Part shown: one piece after another, positions 1 to 7,828 of the stretch
Numbering within the stretch: the first letter of the stretch is position 1
How the letters are laid out: each line of letters starts with the position of its first letter
NCBI GenBank assembly: GCA_018613055.1
Contig: JAGGQZ010000020.1
Span: 1 to 64,000, forward strand
Length of the DNA: 64,000 nucleotides
From: Chryseobacterium sp. ISL-80
GTDB lineage: Bacteria; Bacillota; Bacilli; Bacillales; Cytobacillaceae
Direction: 5' to 3'
Translations under genes and position numbers: made by a program
Notes under the pieces: generated by a model
Told to the model about the DNA's origin: nothing
The model's database searches: none
Seen by the model: the letters and a program-made list of their open reading frames with translations, nothing else

Positions 1-33
1 ACTCCTATTAGCTGGTTTAGCACAATAAGGTAA
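1..33 (+). CDS. possible 3' end of an upstream gene
   Basis: One frame is open from base 1 to a TAA at 31-33 and would end in TPISWFSTIR. It is followed within 10 bases by a strong hairpin, as expected for the tail of a gene that begins before the window. Ten residues identify nothing, and another frame is also open for 24 bases, so this is only a possibility. Confidence 0.2.
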   Translation, partial: TPISWFSTIR

Positions 34-39
34 TATGAA

Positions 40-75
40 AAAAGGCTTAGAGATGAAAATTCCTCTAAGCCTTTT
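40..75. terminator. hairpin, likely intrinsic terminator
   Basis: Perfect 13-bp inverted repeat (AAAAGGCTTAGAG / CTCTAAGCCTTTT) with a 10-nt loop. A and T runs at both ends let it work in either direction. Confidence 0.75.
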
Positions 76-532
76 AGTATTGTGAATAGTGTTGTGAAAT
101 TGGCGTGAATTAATATGTGATTATGTCTGTGAAATACCGTTTTGCACCTCACAAGTAAACCCGTTTTTTTTTTATTTAGTGTGTTTTTGCATTGATTGTT
201 ACTTTTCATACATGCCATGCCAGATTATGAAATGATCAGGTCACTTTTTTTCAAAATGTGTGAGCAGTAATGAAAAATTAAAAACCTGATTTTTTCTTTT
301 GGCTGAGAAAACAACAGAGTTTGAGAAGATTATATTAATGACCACTAACTTTATAGTTGGTCTTTTTTAATTGGAAATTTTTTCTGACTTAAATTTAGTG
401 GTATAGATACTGCTTACCATCCGATACCGCTAGTTATTCTTAAGAACTATAAATATAAGAACACTAACACCTCAAAAAAGGGGGATAAATGTATATGACA
501 CCTGCATAATTTCTCCTAAATTAAATGATAAC
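76..532. other. AT-rich intergenic stretch before the C39 protease
   Basis: No credible long coding frame. It holds a terminator-like hairpin at about 338-369 (GACC..AACT / AGTT..GGTC followed by six T). At 489-509 there is a six-codon frame (MYMTPA, then TAA) directly behind a strong AAAAAAGGGGG ribosome binding site and 24 bases before the protease start. That could be a leader peptide coupled to the protease gene or chance. Confidence 0.5.
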
Positions 533-1399
533 ATGGTTAAAAAATTTACAGGCAGGGGGAGTACTAAGATTAAGACCGTTATATTGAGCCATGCAATCAT
601 TATGATAACTCTCATATCTGCTTTCCTAATAGGTGCGATTTTTATGTTTTATGACAGAGGTGAATCACTTGATAAGGTGTTGGCAATGGGGGGGAATGTT
701 GTAGGCCAAGCAACTTTAATAAAGGAATCGGATGAAAACGAGGGACCAATAAAGGAAAACGTAATTGTAAGAATAAAGGACAAAGTGCTTCTTGACGCAC
801 CGGTGGTTAAACAATTTCCGGAACTTCCACGAGGATGTGAAGTAACTAGTCTTGCAATGTTGCTTCAATACAATGATATTGATGTGGATAAAATGGAATT
901 AGCTTCAGGCATTAAGAAGAATCCAGTGTTGCTCAAAAAAAGAGAGGGTGTAACTTACTGGGGACATCCAAACGATGGCTATATTGGGGATATGTATACC
1001 TATAAGAAACCCGGATTTGGTGTTTACCACAGACCAATAACTGAGCTAGCAGAAAAATACTTACCTGGTAAAGTAAAGGATATAACGGGGGCTGACTTTT
1101 CCGAAATTAAAACCTATTTATCCTTGGACCTTCCGATATGGGTGATCATAAATACAACCTATAAGAAGTTGCCGGCCTCTTCTTTTGAGGAATGGATAAC
1201 ACCCTCTGGACCGGTATCAATCACATACAAAGAACATTCAGTGCTAATTACTGGTTACGACGATAAATATATATACTTTAACGATCCTATCACGGGATTA
1301 AAAAACAGGAAAGAACCATACAACAGTTTTGAAGAGGCCTGGGAGCAAATGGGCAAGCAAGCCATAATCATTTTACCTGATTCTCAGATTTCTGAATAA
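533..1399 (+). CDS. membrane-anchored C39-family peptidase-like protein
   Basis: A 288-residue protein with a basic N-terminus, one hydrophobic segment at about residues 17-40 and an extracellular papain-fold domain of the C39_2 (YvpB-like) type. The catalytic Cys lies in PRGCEVTSLAM (about residue 101) and the His in KEHSVLITGYDD near residue 240, followed by the usual YFNDP. Such proteins in Firmicutes are exported Cys-protease-like proteins of largely unknown substrate, not the peptidase domain of a bacteriocin exporter, because no ABC modules are present. The ATG at 533 has no good ribosome binding site; the best one nearby serves the tiny frame at 489, so translation may be coupled or the start may be wrong. 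No operon partner is visible; the next gene is convergent. Confidence 0.8.
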   Translation: MVKKFTGRGSTKIKTVILSHAIIMITLISAFLIGAIFMFYDRGESLDKVLAMGGNVVGQATLIKESDENEGPIKENVIVRIKDKVLLDAPVVKQFPELPRGCEVTSLAMLLQYNDIDVDKMELASGIKKNPVLLKKREGVTYWGHPNDGYIGDMYTYKKPGFGVYHRPITELAEKYLPGKVKDITGADFSEIKTYLSLDLPIWVIINTTYKKLPASSFEEWITPSGPVSITYKEHSVLITGYDDKYIYFNDPITGLKNRKEPYNSFEEAWEQMGKQAIIILPDSQISE

Positions 1400-1659
1400 A
1401 GGTGTTAATTAGGTTAGCACGAATTTAATTAATACCTACTAGCTAACCATCCATACACATTTTGTGATTTTTGGATAATGTAAATCTTTCTTTCTAACAA
1501 ATGTAAAAATGCGAACTTCTATGACAAGAAAGTTTTCATCAATTTTAATAAAGAGAAATGTAATGCATATGTAATATTAATTGCACACTAAATGCACGTT
1601 GATTCGTTATATTTAATTACTAGGACCCCCCTTTTTTAATATAATCTTTCCCATGCATG

Positions 1660-1690
1660 AAAGGCTGTCGTTTAAAATGCGACAGCCTTT
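1660..1690. terminator. bidirectional hairpin
   Basis: AAAGGCTGTCG / CGACAGCCTTT, an 11-bp perfect stem with a 9-nt loop. It lies between the convergent C39 gene and multicopper oxidase and could stop transcripts from either. Confidence 0.65.
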
Positions 1691-1760
1691 CTGCTATAGT
1701 TGCGTTATTTGCATAGGTGCGAATCTGAGATGCATAAACCCTAAAACAGTGGTCAACCAA

Positions 1761-1787
1761 AAGGCTCCGGTAAATCACCGGAGCCTT
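1761..1787 (-). terminator. terminator of the multicopper oxidase
   Basis: AAGGCTCCGGT / ACCGGAGCCTT, an 11-bp stem with a 5-nt loop, immediately 3' of the oxidase stop codon on the minus strand. The T tract is short. Confidence 0.7.
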
Positions 1788-1791
1788 CAGC

Positions 1792-3303
1792 CTATTCCAC
1801 ATTAAATTGCCCCATCATCCCTGCGTCTTCATGCTCGAGAATATGGCAATGGTACATGAATAACCCTTTATGATCAAATGTTGCAATTGCTCGGACTTTT
1901 TCACCAGGTGCAACCAAAATAGTATCCTTCCATCCGCGTTCATTTGGCGGCGGGGGATTCCCATCACGATCAAGGATCAGGAATTGGGTTCCATGGCCGT
2001 GGAACGGATGAGCCATGCCCATATTATTACCCATCATGCCCATTCCTTCATTCGAAATTTCCCAAATCTCGGTATCATGAAGCTTAAGCTGCTCGTCAAT
2101 GCGATCCATGTCCATCTGTTTGCCGTTGATGCTGACATTACGGCCCATTCCTGACATGACGAATTTCCGAGTACGTGCAGCCATGGTTTCATCTGGATCT
2201 GGAATGTCAACCAATTTTGATGGAACATTATTTGGCCCTTTTTCCTCGCCAGTGACGATGAATTTCATAAATGAAGTTCCCTTATCGGTCAATTCCACGG
2301 TTTCTCCCTCTTCATATTCTGAAAAATCAACAATCAACTCAGCACGTTCTGCAGAACTTAAAATAAGCTTGTCCATTTCTACGGGTTTTTCCAGGAGTCC
2401 ACCATCTGTCCCGATCTGGTAAAATTTCTGATTGTTGCTCAGTTGGAATTGATAAATCCGTGCATTAGAGCCATTCAGCAGCCGGAAACGGACCTTGCCT
2501 TTAGGAACTTCAACATAAGGATTAATGGCTCCATTCACCATAATCGTATCTCCCTGCAGTCCCATCATGACATCGTGCATGCTCAAATCATAGGTAAACT
2601 GACCGTTTTCATCGAGCTGTTTATCCTGGACAATTAATGGTATATCATTCACCCCATATTCGTTAGGCAGATCCAGGTTGTCACTGTCTTCATCATCAAT
2701 TATAAACAGACCAGCAAGTCCTTTATATACGTGTTCGCCAGTTTCATGGAGTAGATGGGGATGGTACCATAAAGTAGCAGCGTTTTGTTCAATTTTGAAT
2801 TGCGGATTCCACGTGGTTCCAGGCTGGATGCCGGAATGAGGGCCGCCATCCTGGTCGCCGTCAACTTCTAGTCCATGCCAATGGACCGTGGTTGCTTCAT
2901 CAATCTCATTTTTTACTTTTATTGAAACATCATCTCCAGTTTTTACACGAATCACGGGTCCTAGGTAATCGCCATTATATCCAAACGTATCTGTTGGTTT
3001 GCCTTCTATAAACTCCATGGATCCTTTTTGGGCAACAAGAGTGAACTCTGCTTTTCCTGGGTCAGGATTCTCGTCTTTTAGGATGGGGGGAATGGGAAGA
3101 GAGGTTCCTCCATCAGCGAGTGAGTCATTCTTCATGTCTTCAACCTCTCCGTTATCGTTACCCATCATACCACCATCCATCATTCCTCCCCCTTGTCCAG
3201 GCATGTTACCGTTCATGCCGCCAAAACCTCTCATAAAAAACCAGCCGCCCACAATGAGCAGAATCAATAAGATAAGTGCGGCCATAACTATTTTTTTCAT
3301 CAT
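1792..3303 (-). CDS. multicopper oxidase, membrane-anchored
   Basis: A 503-residue copper oxidase of the CueO/CopA/Mco type that likely oxidises Cu(I) or other substrates outside the membrane. All four copper-binding motifs are visible: HWHG (141-144), HPH (181-183), HPFHGHG (432-438) and HCHILEH ending in an axial Met (485-496). One hydrophobic helix (about 5-22) should anchor it. It is followed by a Met/Gly-rich linker (about 29-50), a common copper-binding feature of copper-tolerance oxidases. AAAGGAGGT precedes two consecutive ATG codons (3303 and 3300). It is divergent from the helical and His-rich genes, with an inverted repeat in the shared upstream region. The copper role is inferred from motifs and neighbours; laccase or CotA-like activity is the alternative. 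Confidence 0.93.
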   Translation of the reverse strand: MMKKIVMAALILLILLIVGGWFFMRGFGGMNGNMPGQGGGMMDGGMMGNDNGEVEDMKNDSLADGGTSLPIPPILKDENPDPGKAEFTLVAQKGSMEFIEGKPTDTFGYNGDYLGPVIRVKTGDDVSIKVKNEIDEATTVHWHGLEVDGDQDGGPHSGIQPGTTWNPQFKIEQNAATLWYHPHLLHETGEHVYKGLAGLFIIDDEDSDNLDLPNEYGVNDIPLIVQDKQLDENGQFTYDLSMHDVMMGLQGDTIMVNGAINPYVEVPKGKVRFRLLNGSNARIYQFQLSNNQKFYQIGTDGGLLEKPVEMDKLILSSAERAELIVDFSEYEEGETVELTDKGTSFMKFIVTGEEKGPNNVPSKLVDIPDPDETMAARTRKFVMSGMGRNVSINGKQMDMDRIDEQLKLHDTEIWEISNEGMGMMGNNMGMAHPFHGHGTQFLILDRDGNPPPPNERGWKDTILVAPGEKVRAIATFDHKGLFMYHCHILEHEDAGMMGQFNVE

Positions 3304-3351
3304 TTTTACCTCCTTTAGTACTTATCTAGCTTTTACATGACTTTATTTTTG

Positions 3352-3376
3352 AATACACAATACCTCGCTGTGTATT
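3352..3376. promoter_or_regulatory. inverted repeat, possible metal-response operator
   Basis: AATACACA / TGTGTATT, two perfect 8-bp arms separated by 9 bp, in the divergent region between the multicopper oxidase and the helical-protein gene. Position and symmetry suit a repressor site. It does not clearly match a CopY or CsoR box, so the regulator is unknown. Confidence 0.4.
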
Positions 3377-3506
3377 TTATAAGCGCCGGTTTATAATTGC
3401 AAACAATAATGCTAACTGTAGTCAAATATGCATTTTCTATGGAGTTTAATTCGAGAAACCTGTGGTAGAAACTATAAAGTAAATAAAATTAAGGAGGAAT
3501 AAAAAT

Positions 3507-4025
3507 ATGCTATTACCTGCATCTGACTTAGGGTTAATTTCAACTCACCTACCTGCCCATGACGGCATGATCATGAAAGTAAAGCTTATGGCAAGAGAAG
3601 CAAAAGAGGAAAAATTACTTGAATTGCTAAATACTAAGGTAGGGATTTTACGAAGCCATGTGCGTATCATGATGGATATGCTTGATCCTGACAGTAGTGA
3701 TTTTGAGAAGCTTCCGGATTTCAATGAGCTTCCGGAGGGTCAGCTCGAAACTACATCTAGAGGGTCACAGCTGATGGACAAGCACATCGCAATGGAAATT
3801 AAGGCTTCTACAGAGGCAATGGCGAAGGATAACTTCGTCTCAGCTCTTAAAATGAAGGACCCGCAGGTCAAACAGACTCATATTGAAATGGCACTTCAGC
3901 AAGTAAAGCTGCTTAATATGGTTACTGAATTCCTGAAGGAGATTGAAGCAGATGTAACGCCTATGGGTACGCCAGATGAACAAAAGAAAGTCATGAATCA
4001 TTTCAGTCATATGATGGAAGAATAG
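3507..4025 (+). CDS. helical protein of unknown function, weakly CotF/ferritin-like
   Basis: A 172-residue, mostly helical, Met-rich soluble protein with no signal peptide, preceded by AAGGAGGAA. The second half (DKHIAMEIKASTEAMAKDN ... HIEMALQQVKLLN) recalls the helical bundle of CotF-type spore coat and ferritin-like proteins. I cannot assign a family from sequence alone. It is followed after 21 bases by the His-rich gene on the same strand, so the two are probably one transcript with the MATE gene behind them. Several His and Met residues (HLPAHDGM, HFSHMMEE) would fit metal contact, which is inference from context. Confidence 0.7.
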   Translation: MLLPASDLGLISTHLPAHDGMIMKVKLMAREAKEEKLLELLNTKVGILRSHVRIMMDMLDPDSSDFEKLPDFNELPEGQLETTSRGSQLMDKHIAMEIKASTEAMAKDNFVSALKMKDPQVKQTHIEMALQQVKLLNMVTEFLKEIEADVTPMGTPDEQKKVMNHFSHMMEE

Positions 4026-4046
4026 ATTTTGATTGGAGGTCGAGAG

Positions 4047-4904
4047 ATGAATACTGAAAATGAACATAGTACTGTAAACAATCATGACCACAGTCAGACC
4101 AGCAGTATGACTAAAGATAGTAGCCAGTCCAGTCGAACACCACATGACAGTCATGAACATCATCAAGAACATAGCATGATGGACTCCCATCAGGGACACA
4201 CCGACCATAAGGAGAACATAGCAAAAGTACAGGTTGATTGGACCTCAAACCCTCATACGGTCAAAGTGGATCAAGAAACAGAAATTTTTATTGACATAAA
4301 AGATTTCTCCGGGAAGGTTATCGAGACTTTTCAAGCTGTGCATGAAAAAGAAATGCACCTACTGGCAATTAAAAAGGATTTATCTGTATTCCAGCATCTT
4401 CATCCGCATTATCGTGGGAAAGGCAGATTTCAGGTGAAGACAACCTTCCCAAAGGCAGGGGAATATAAATTTTATGCAGATTTCCTGCCGGAGGGGGCAA
4501 ATCAGCAGCTTGCTTCTCATGAGCTTGTCGTAAAGGGCTCAGAAACCAAGGAAGAGGTTGTTCCCGACAAGCTTTTGAAAAAGGAGATGGACGACCTGAC
4601 AATCGAGCTCATTCTCCCAGAAGCGAAAGTGGATGAGCATATAAGTTTGATTTTCACCCTAAAGGATAAGAATGGAAACCCAATTACTGAACTTGAACCT
4701 TATCTTGGTTCTGCAGGACATGTCGTGATTGTCAGTGAGGATATGAATGAATTTCTCCATGTCCATCCAGTAGATGAAAACACAAAAGGACCAGATGTTG
4801 AGTATATGACCAGCTTTCCTCGTAGTGGATTGTATAAAATTTGGGGACAGTTCAAGTACAAACAAAAACTTTATACGGTGCCTTTTGTGATTGAAGTTAA
4901 GTAA
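4047..4904 (+). CDS. His-rich protein with two FixH/YtkA-like beta domains
   Basis: A 285-residue protein. ATG 4047 is chosen because GGAGGT lies 6 bases upstream; a TTG 18 bases earlier is in frame but overlaps that site. The first 50 residues are extremely His-rich (HDSHEHHQEHS, HQGHTDH), a typical metal-binding tail. Two similar beta-sandwich units follow: about 95-165 with MHLLAI and FQHLHPHYRG, and about 215-285 with AGHVVIV and FLHVHPVD. Each pairs an xHLHP-like motif with a FxxxGxYKxxxxF strand. Domains like these are usually extracytoplasmic copper or metal binders, yet no signal peptide or membrane segment is visible. That is odd: the protein may stay in the cytoplasm or leave by an unusual route. 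It lies between the helical protein and the MATE gene. Confidence 0.78.
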   Translation: MNTENEHSTVNNHDHSQTSSMTKDSSQSSRTPHDSHEHHQEHSMMDSHQGHTDHKENIAKVQVDWTSNPHTVKVDQETEIFIDIKDFSGKVIETFQAVHEKEMHLLAIKKDLSVFQHLHPHYRGKGRFQVKTTFPKAGEYKFYADFLPEGANQQLASHELVVKGSETKEEVVPDKLLKKEMDDLTIELILPEAKVDEHISLIFTLKDKNGNPITELEPYLGSAGHVVIVSEDMNEFLHVHPVDENTKGPDVEYMTSFPRSGLYKIWGQFKYKQKLYTVPFVIEVK

Positions 4905-4976
4905 TAGGTAGCAGTACAGCAATGGCACACAGAATTGTGTGCTATTGTTCAATTTTCTAGTAAAGGAGGTGGAACT

Positions 4977-6410
4977 GTGAAGGATATTGAGGGGAAAATC
5001 GACATGCCGCAAACGAACAAAGGACGATTGAAAATTATCACGGTGCTTGCTATTCCCGCAGTCATTGAAAATTTTTTCCAGACGATCCTCGGCTTTGTCG
5101 ATACATACTTTGTATCTAAAATCGGTCTGGCAGAAGTTTCGGCGGTAGGGGTCACCAATGCAGTCCTTGCGATATATTTTGCATTATTTATGGCAATTGG
5201 GGTAGCAGCCAATGTAAGGATTGCAAACTTCCTTGGTGCTAACCTTCCGGAAAAAGCAAGGCATATATCACAGCAATCAATCGTCCTTGCTGCCATATTT
5301 GGTATCTTAACAGGGATTATTACCTGGATTTTCGCTGAACCACTGCTGAAACTAATGGGAATAGAGGCAGAGGTCCTCGAGGCCGGTGCTCTGTATTTCC
5401 GGATTGTTGGAATCCCTTCGATTGTGATGAGCTTCATGTTTGTGTTAAGCGCTATCCTGCGGGGAGCAGGCGATACAAAATCGCCGATGAAGGTGAGTAT
5501 TGTCATCAATATTGTCAATGCAGTTTTGGATTATGTCCTTATCTTCGGTTTTTTGTTCATACCCGAAATGGGCATCGTAGGAGCAGGGATTGCAACGGTA
5601 ATTTCAAGATTGATTGGAAGCATTGCGTTGTTTTACTATGTCAATAAAACAGAAACTCTTACTTTCAGAAGAGATTACTGGAGTATTGACAGGACACATC
5701 TTATGGAACTGACTACTCTTGGAGCCCCAGCTGCAGGCGAGAGATTAGTCATGCGTGCTGGCCAAATCGTCTATTTCGGTTTCGTTGTTGCCCTTGGTAC
5801 CAATGCATTTGCCGCTCATCAGATTGCCGGAAATGTCGAAGTATTTTCCTATATGATTGGATATGGATTTGCTACAGCCGCCACAATCTTGGTTGGCCAG
5901 CAAATCGGTGCGGGCAATCTTGAAGAAGCCAAGCATTATGCCAAACTATCCACCTACCTCACAGTAGGAGCGATGACCCTGCTCGGTGCCTTGCTCTTCT
6001 TCCTCGGTGATTGGGCTGGCAGCTTTTTTACCGACGAACAGCAAGTTATCGATGATATAGGAACCGCATTGAAAATATCCGGTATTTTCCAGCCGTTTCT
6101 CGCTGTATTAATGGTGCTTACAGGAGCTTTCCAGGGGGCAAATAACACGAAATTCCCGATGTACCTGACCGGATTCGGGATGTGGGCGGTACGAACCGTA
6201 CTTGTCTATCTTCTTGGAATCAAGCTGGGCTGGGGACTCGCGGGAGTATGGATAGCAATCGGAGCCGATATCGCATTTCGTGCAATAGTATTGGTAATCC
6301 AATTCAAACGTGGAAAATGGATGGCACTTGAAAAAGCACCAGAGCCAGAATCTCACTGCCATCCGCAAACAACCAAAGAAAACATGTCAGCTTGCGCTAA
6401 TAACTATTAA
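4977..6410 (+). CDS. MATE-family efflux transporter
   Basis: A 477-residue polytopic membrane protein with the twelve-helix, two-half organisation of MATE cation/drug antiporters. Typical pieces are FFQTILGFVDTYFVSKIG near the start, ILRGAGDTKSPM after helix 5, and the matching second-half loop TGAFQGANNTKFPMYL. GTG 4977 is the start: AAGGAGGT sits 6 bases upstream, better than any in-frame ATG. MATE proteins exchange Na+ or H+ for organic cations. Its place in a metal cluster suggests co-regulation but does not show that it exports a metal. A strong terminator follows the stop codon. The C-terminal tail after the last helix is His/Cys-containing (SHCHPQTTK, SACANNY), which is unusual for the family. 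Confidence 0.92.
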   Translation: MKDIEGKIDMPQTNKGRLKIITVLAIPAVIENFFQTILGFVDTYFVSKIGLAEVSAVGVTNAVLAIYFALFMAIGVAANVRIANFLGANLPEKARHISQQSIVLAAIFGILTGIITWIFAEPLLKLMGIEAEVLEAGALYFRIVGIPSIVMSFMFVLSAILRGAGDTKSPMKVSIVINIVNAVLDYVLIFGFLFIPEMGIVGAGIATVISRLIGSIALFYYVNKTETLTFRRDYWSIDRTHLMELTTLGAPAAGERLVMRAGQIVYFGFVVALGTNAFAAHQIAGNVEVFSYMIGYGFATAATILVGQQIGAGNLEEAKHYAKLSTYLTVGAMTLLGALLFFLGDWAGSFFTDEQQVIDDIGTALKISGIFQPFLAVLMVLTGAFQGANNTKFPMYLTGFGMWAVRTVLVYLLGIKLGWGLAGVWIAIGADIAFRAIVLVIQFKRGKWMALEKAPEPESHCHPQTTKENMSACANNY

Positions 6411-6415
6411 TAAGG

Positions 6416-6448
6416 AGCATACAGTTATCAATCTGTATGCTTTTTTTT
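6416..6448 (+). terminator. terminator after the MATE gene
   Basis: AGCATACAG / CTGTATGCT, a 9-bp stem with an 8-nt loop, followed by a run of eight T. Confidence 0.9.
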
Positions 6449-6731
6449 AGGTAACAATATTATTAAAGTGAATCTAACCTTATCATAAGGGGATTCCTAC
6501 TTAAAAAGGTGTCTAGTAAAAATAATAAGTCGTTAGACCAAGTTGTATCAAACACATTAATAGCAAAAAAAACAGAATTATACCGTATAACTAGAGATGT
6601 CTTAGCAGTAATCTTCTTTCCGGCTACCAAATCAAACTCCCTGTTCTGTTAAAATTATGAAATTCACTCTTATTGGTTTTTTGGTGTTTTACCAAGTGTC
6701 CAAGAGGTAAAGGACATAAGAATCTTTTTTA
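6449..6731. other. non-coding stretch before the DUF1541 gene
   Basis: No coding frame with a ribosome binding site. The only symmetry seen is a weak GTCC ... GGAC pair near 6698-6716, 30 bases before the next start. It presumably holds the promoter of the following gene. Confidence 0.5.
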
Positions 6732-6744
6732 AGGAGGAAAATTA

Positions 6745-7623
6745 ATGACCAATAACAAACTGTTGAGAAATTCAGGCTTAGGCTTAGCGGCTTTAGGACT
6801 CGTTTTTTCAGCTGCAGGTGTATCGGCAGAAGCTCATAATCCCGGAGCTAAATTCCAACCCAATAATCAGATTGTAGTTGAATTGAACGATGAGAAAAAA
6901 CTAGCTATTGTAGAAAAAAAAGTGATAGCTGTTGAAACTAAAATCGAGGATATCGAAACTTCACTGGGGGAAGCTCCTCTAACAGCTGCAGAGGTAGAAA
7001 TGTATGAAAAGTACCTAGAGGATATAAATCCCTTACTTAATCGTTTAAACGCTGCAGAAAACCAGTTAGATGCCAAGGTGAAAAATCAAAGCAATCCTGA
7101 ACCAATTGCTGAAGAGATTTATGGATGGATAAACGAGGTACGCTCTAAAATTATTGTGGTCAAGGAAACAATGGAATCTCAACTGGCTGAAACAATGTCC
7201 AGTTCAGGTGAAGTTCCTGAAGAACTTGCAACAGCAGAGAATCCGAAGTTTGAAATCGGAAGCCAGGCTATTATTGAAGCAGATCATATGCCAGGCATGA
7301 AAGGTGCTCTAGCAACCATCAAAGGAGCATATGACACCACTGCATACTCTATTACTTATTACCCTACAACTGGCGGAGAGCCTGTGAAAGATCATAAATG
7401 GGTAATTCATGAAGAGTTAGAAAACCCAGGGGAAGAACCTCTTGAACCTGGTACAGAAGTAACCCTTAACGCAGATCACATGGAAGGCATGGATGGTGCT
7501 ACGGCTATCATCGAATCAGCTGTAGATACCACTGTCTATATGCTTGACTTTACAACAACATATGGAGAAAAAGTAGAGAATCATAAATGGATCACTGAAA
7601 GTGAATTAAAATCCATTGAGTAA
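6745..7623 (+). CDS. exported YdhK/CopL-like protein with two DUF1541 domains
   Basis: A 292-residue secreted protein preceded by AAGGAGGAAAA. A signal peptide ends at about Ala28 (GVSA, then EAH) and there is no lipobox Cys. Residues about 45-150 are charged and helical, probably coiled coil. They are followed by two DUF1541 repeats at about 168-228 and 237-290, each with ADHMxGMxGAxAxI and a DHKW or NHKW motif. The paired Met and His match the DUF1541 fold of Staphylococcus CopL, a surface copper-binding lipoprotein (established knowledge, from memory). It is therefore probably an extracellular copper-binding protein and supports a copper role for the whole cluster. The long helical region and the lack of lipidation separate it from CopL. 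Confidence 0.85.
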   Translation: MTNNKLLRNSGLGLAALGLVFSAAGVSAEAHNPGAKFQPNNQIVVELNDEKKLAIVEKKVIAVETKIEDIETSLGEAPLTAAEVEMYEKYLEDINPLLNRLNAAENQLDAKVKNQSNPEPIAEEIYGWINEVRSKIIVVKETMESQLAETMSSSGEVPEELATAENPKFEIGSQAIIEADHMPGMKGALATIKGAYDTTAYSITYYPTTGGEPVKDHKWVIHEELENPGEEPLEPGTEVTLNADHMEGMDGATAIIESAVDTTVYMLDFTTTYGEKVENHKWITESELKSIE

Positions 7624-7651
7624 AAAAACAGAATAATAAAGTATAACATCG

Positions 7652-7701
7652 AAAAAACAAAGTATACAGGTACTAATGTGCTTGTATACTTTGTTTTTTT
7701 T
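7652..7701 (+). terminator. terminator after the DUF1541 gene
   Basis: AAAAAACAAAGTATAC / GTATACTTTGTTTTTT, a 16-bp perfect stem ending in a T run. The A run on the other side makes it bidirectional. Confidence 0.9.
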
Positions 7702-7828
7702 AATACTTAATGAAACTACCTAGAATTTTGTCCCCCGATTCTATAAAATGGTATATTTCATAGTCATTTCTATCCAATAAATAGTAAAATATCACTATTG
7801 ATAATAAAATTTATTAGGAGCTGATTTA

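Noticed and set aside
1620-1802. 60-residue minus-strand protein downstream of the multicopper oxidase
   Set aside because: It translates the two terminator hairpins and overlaps the oxidase end.
3840-4208. 122-residue minus-strand hydrophobic protein
   Set aside because: It is the reverse reading of the His-rich tail and the helical protein, with no ribosome site.
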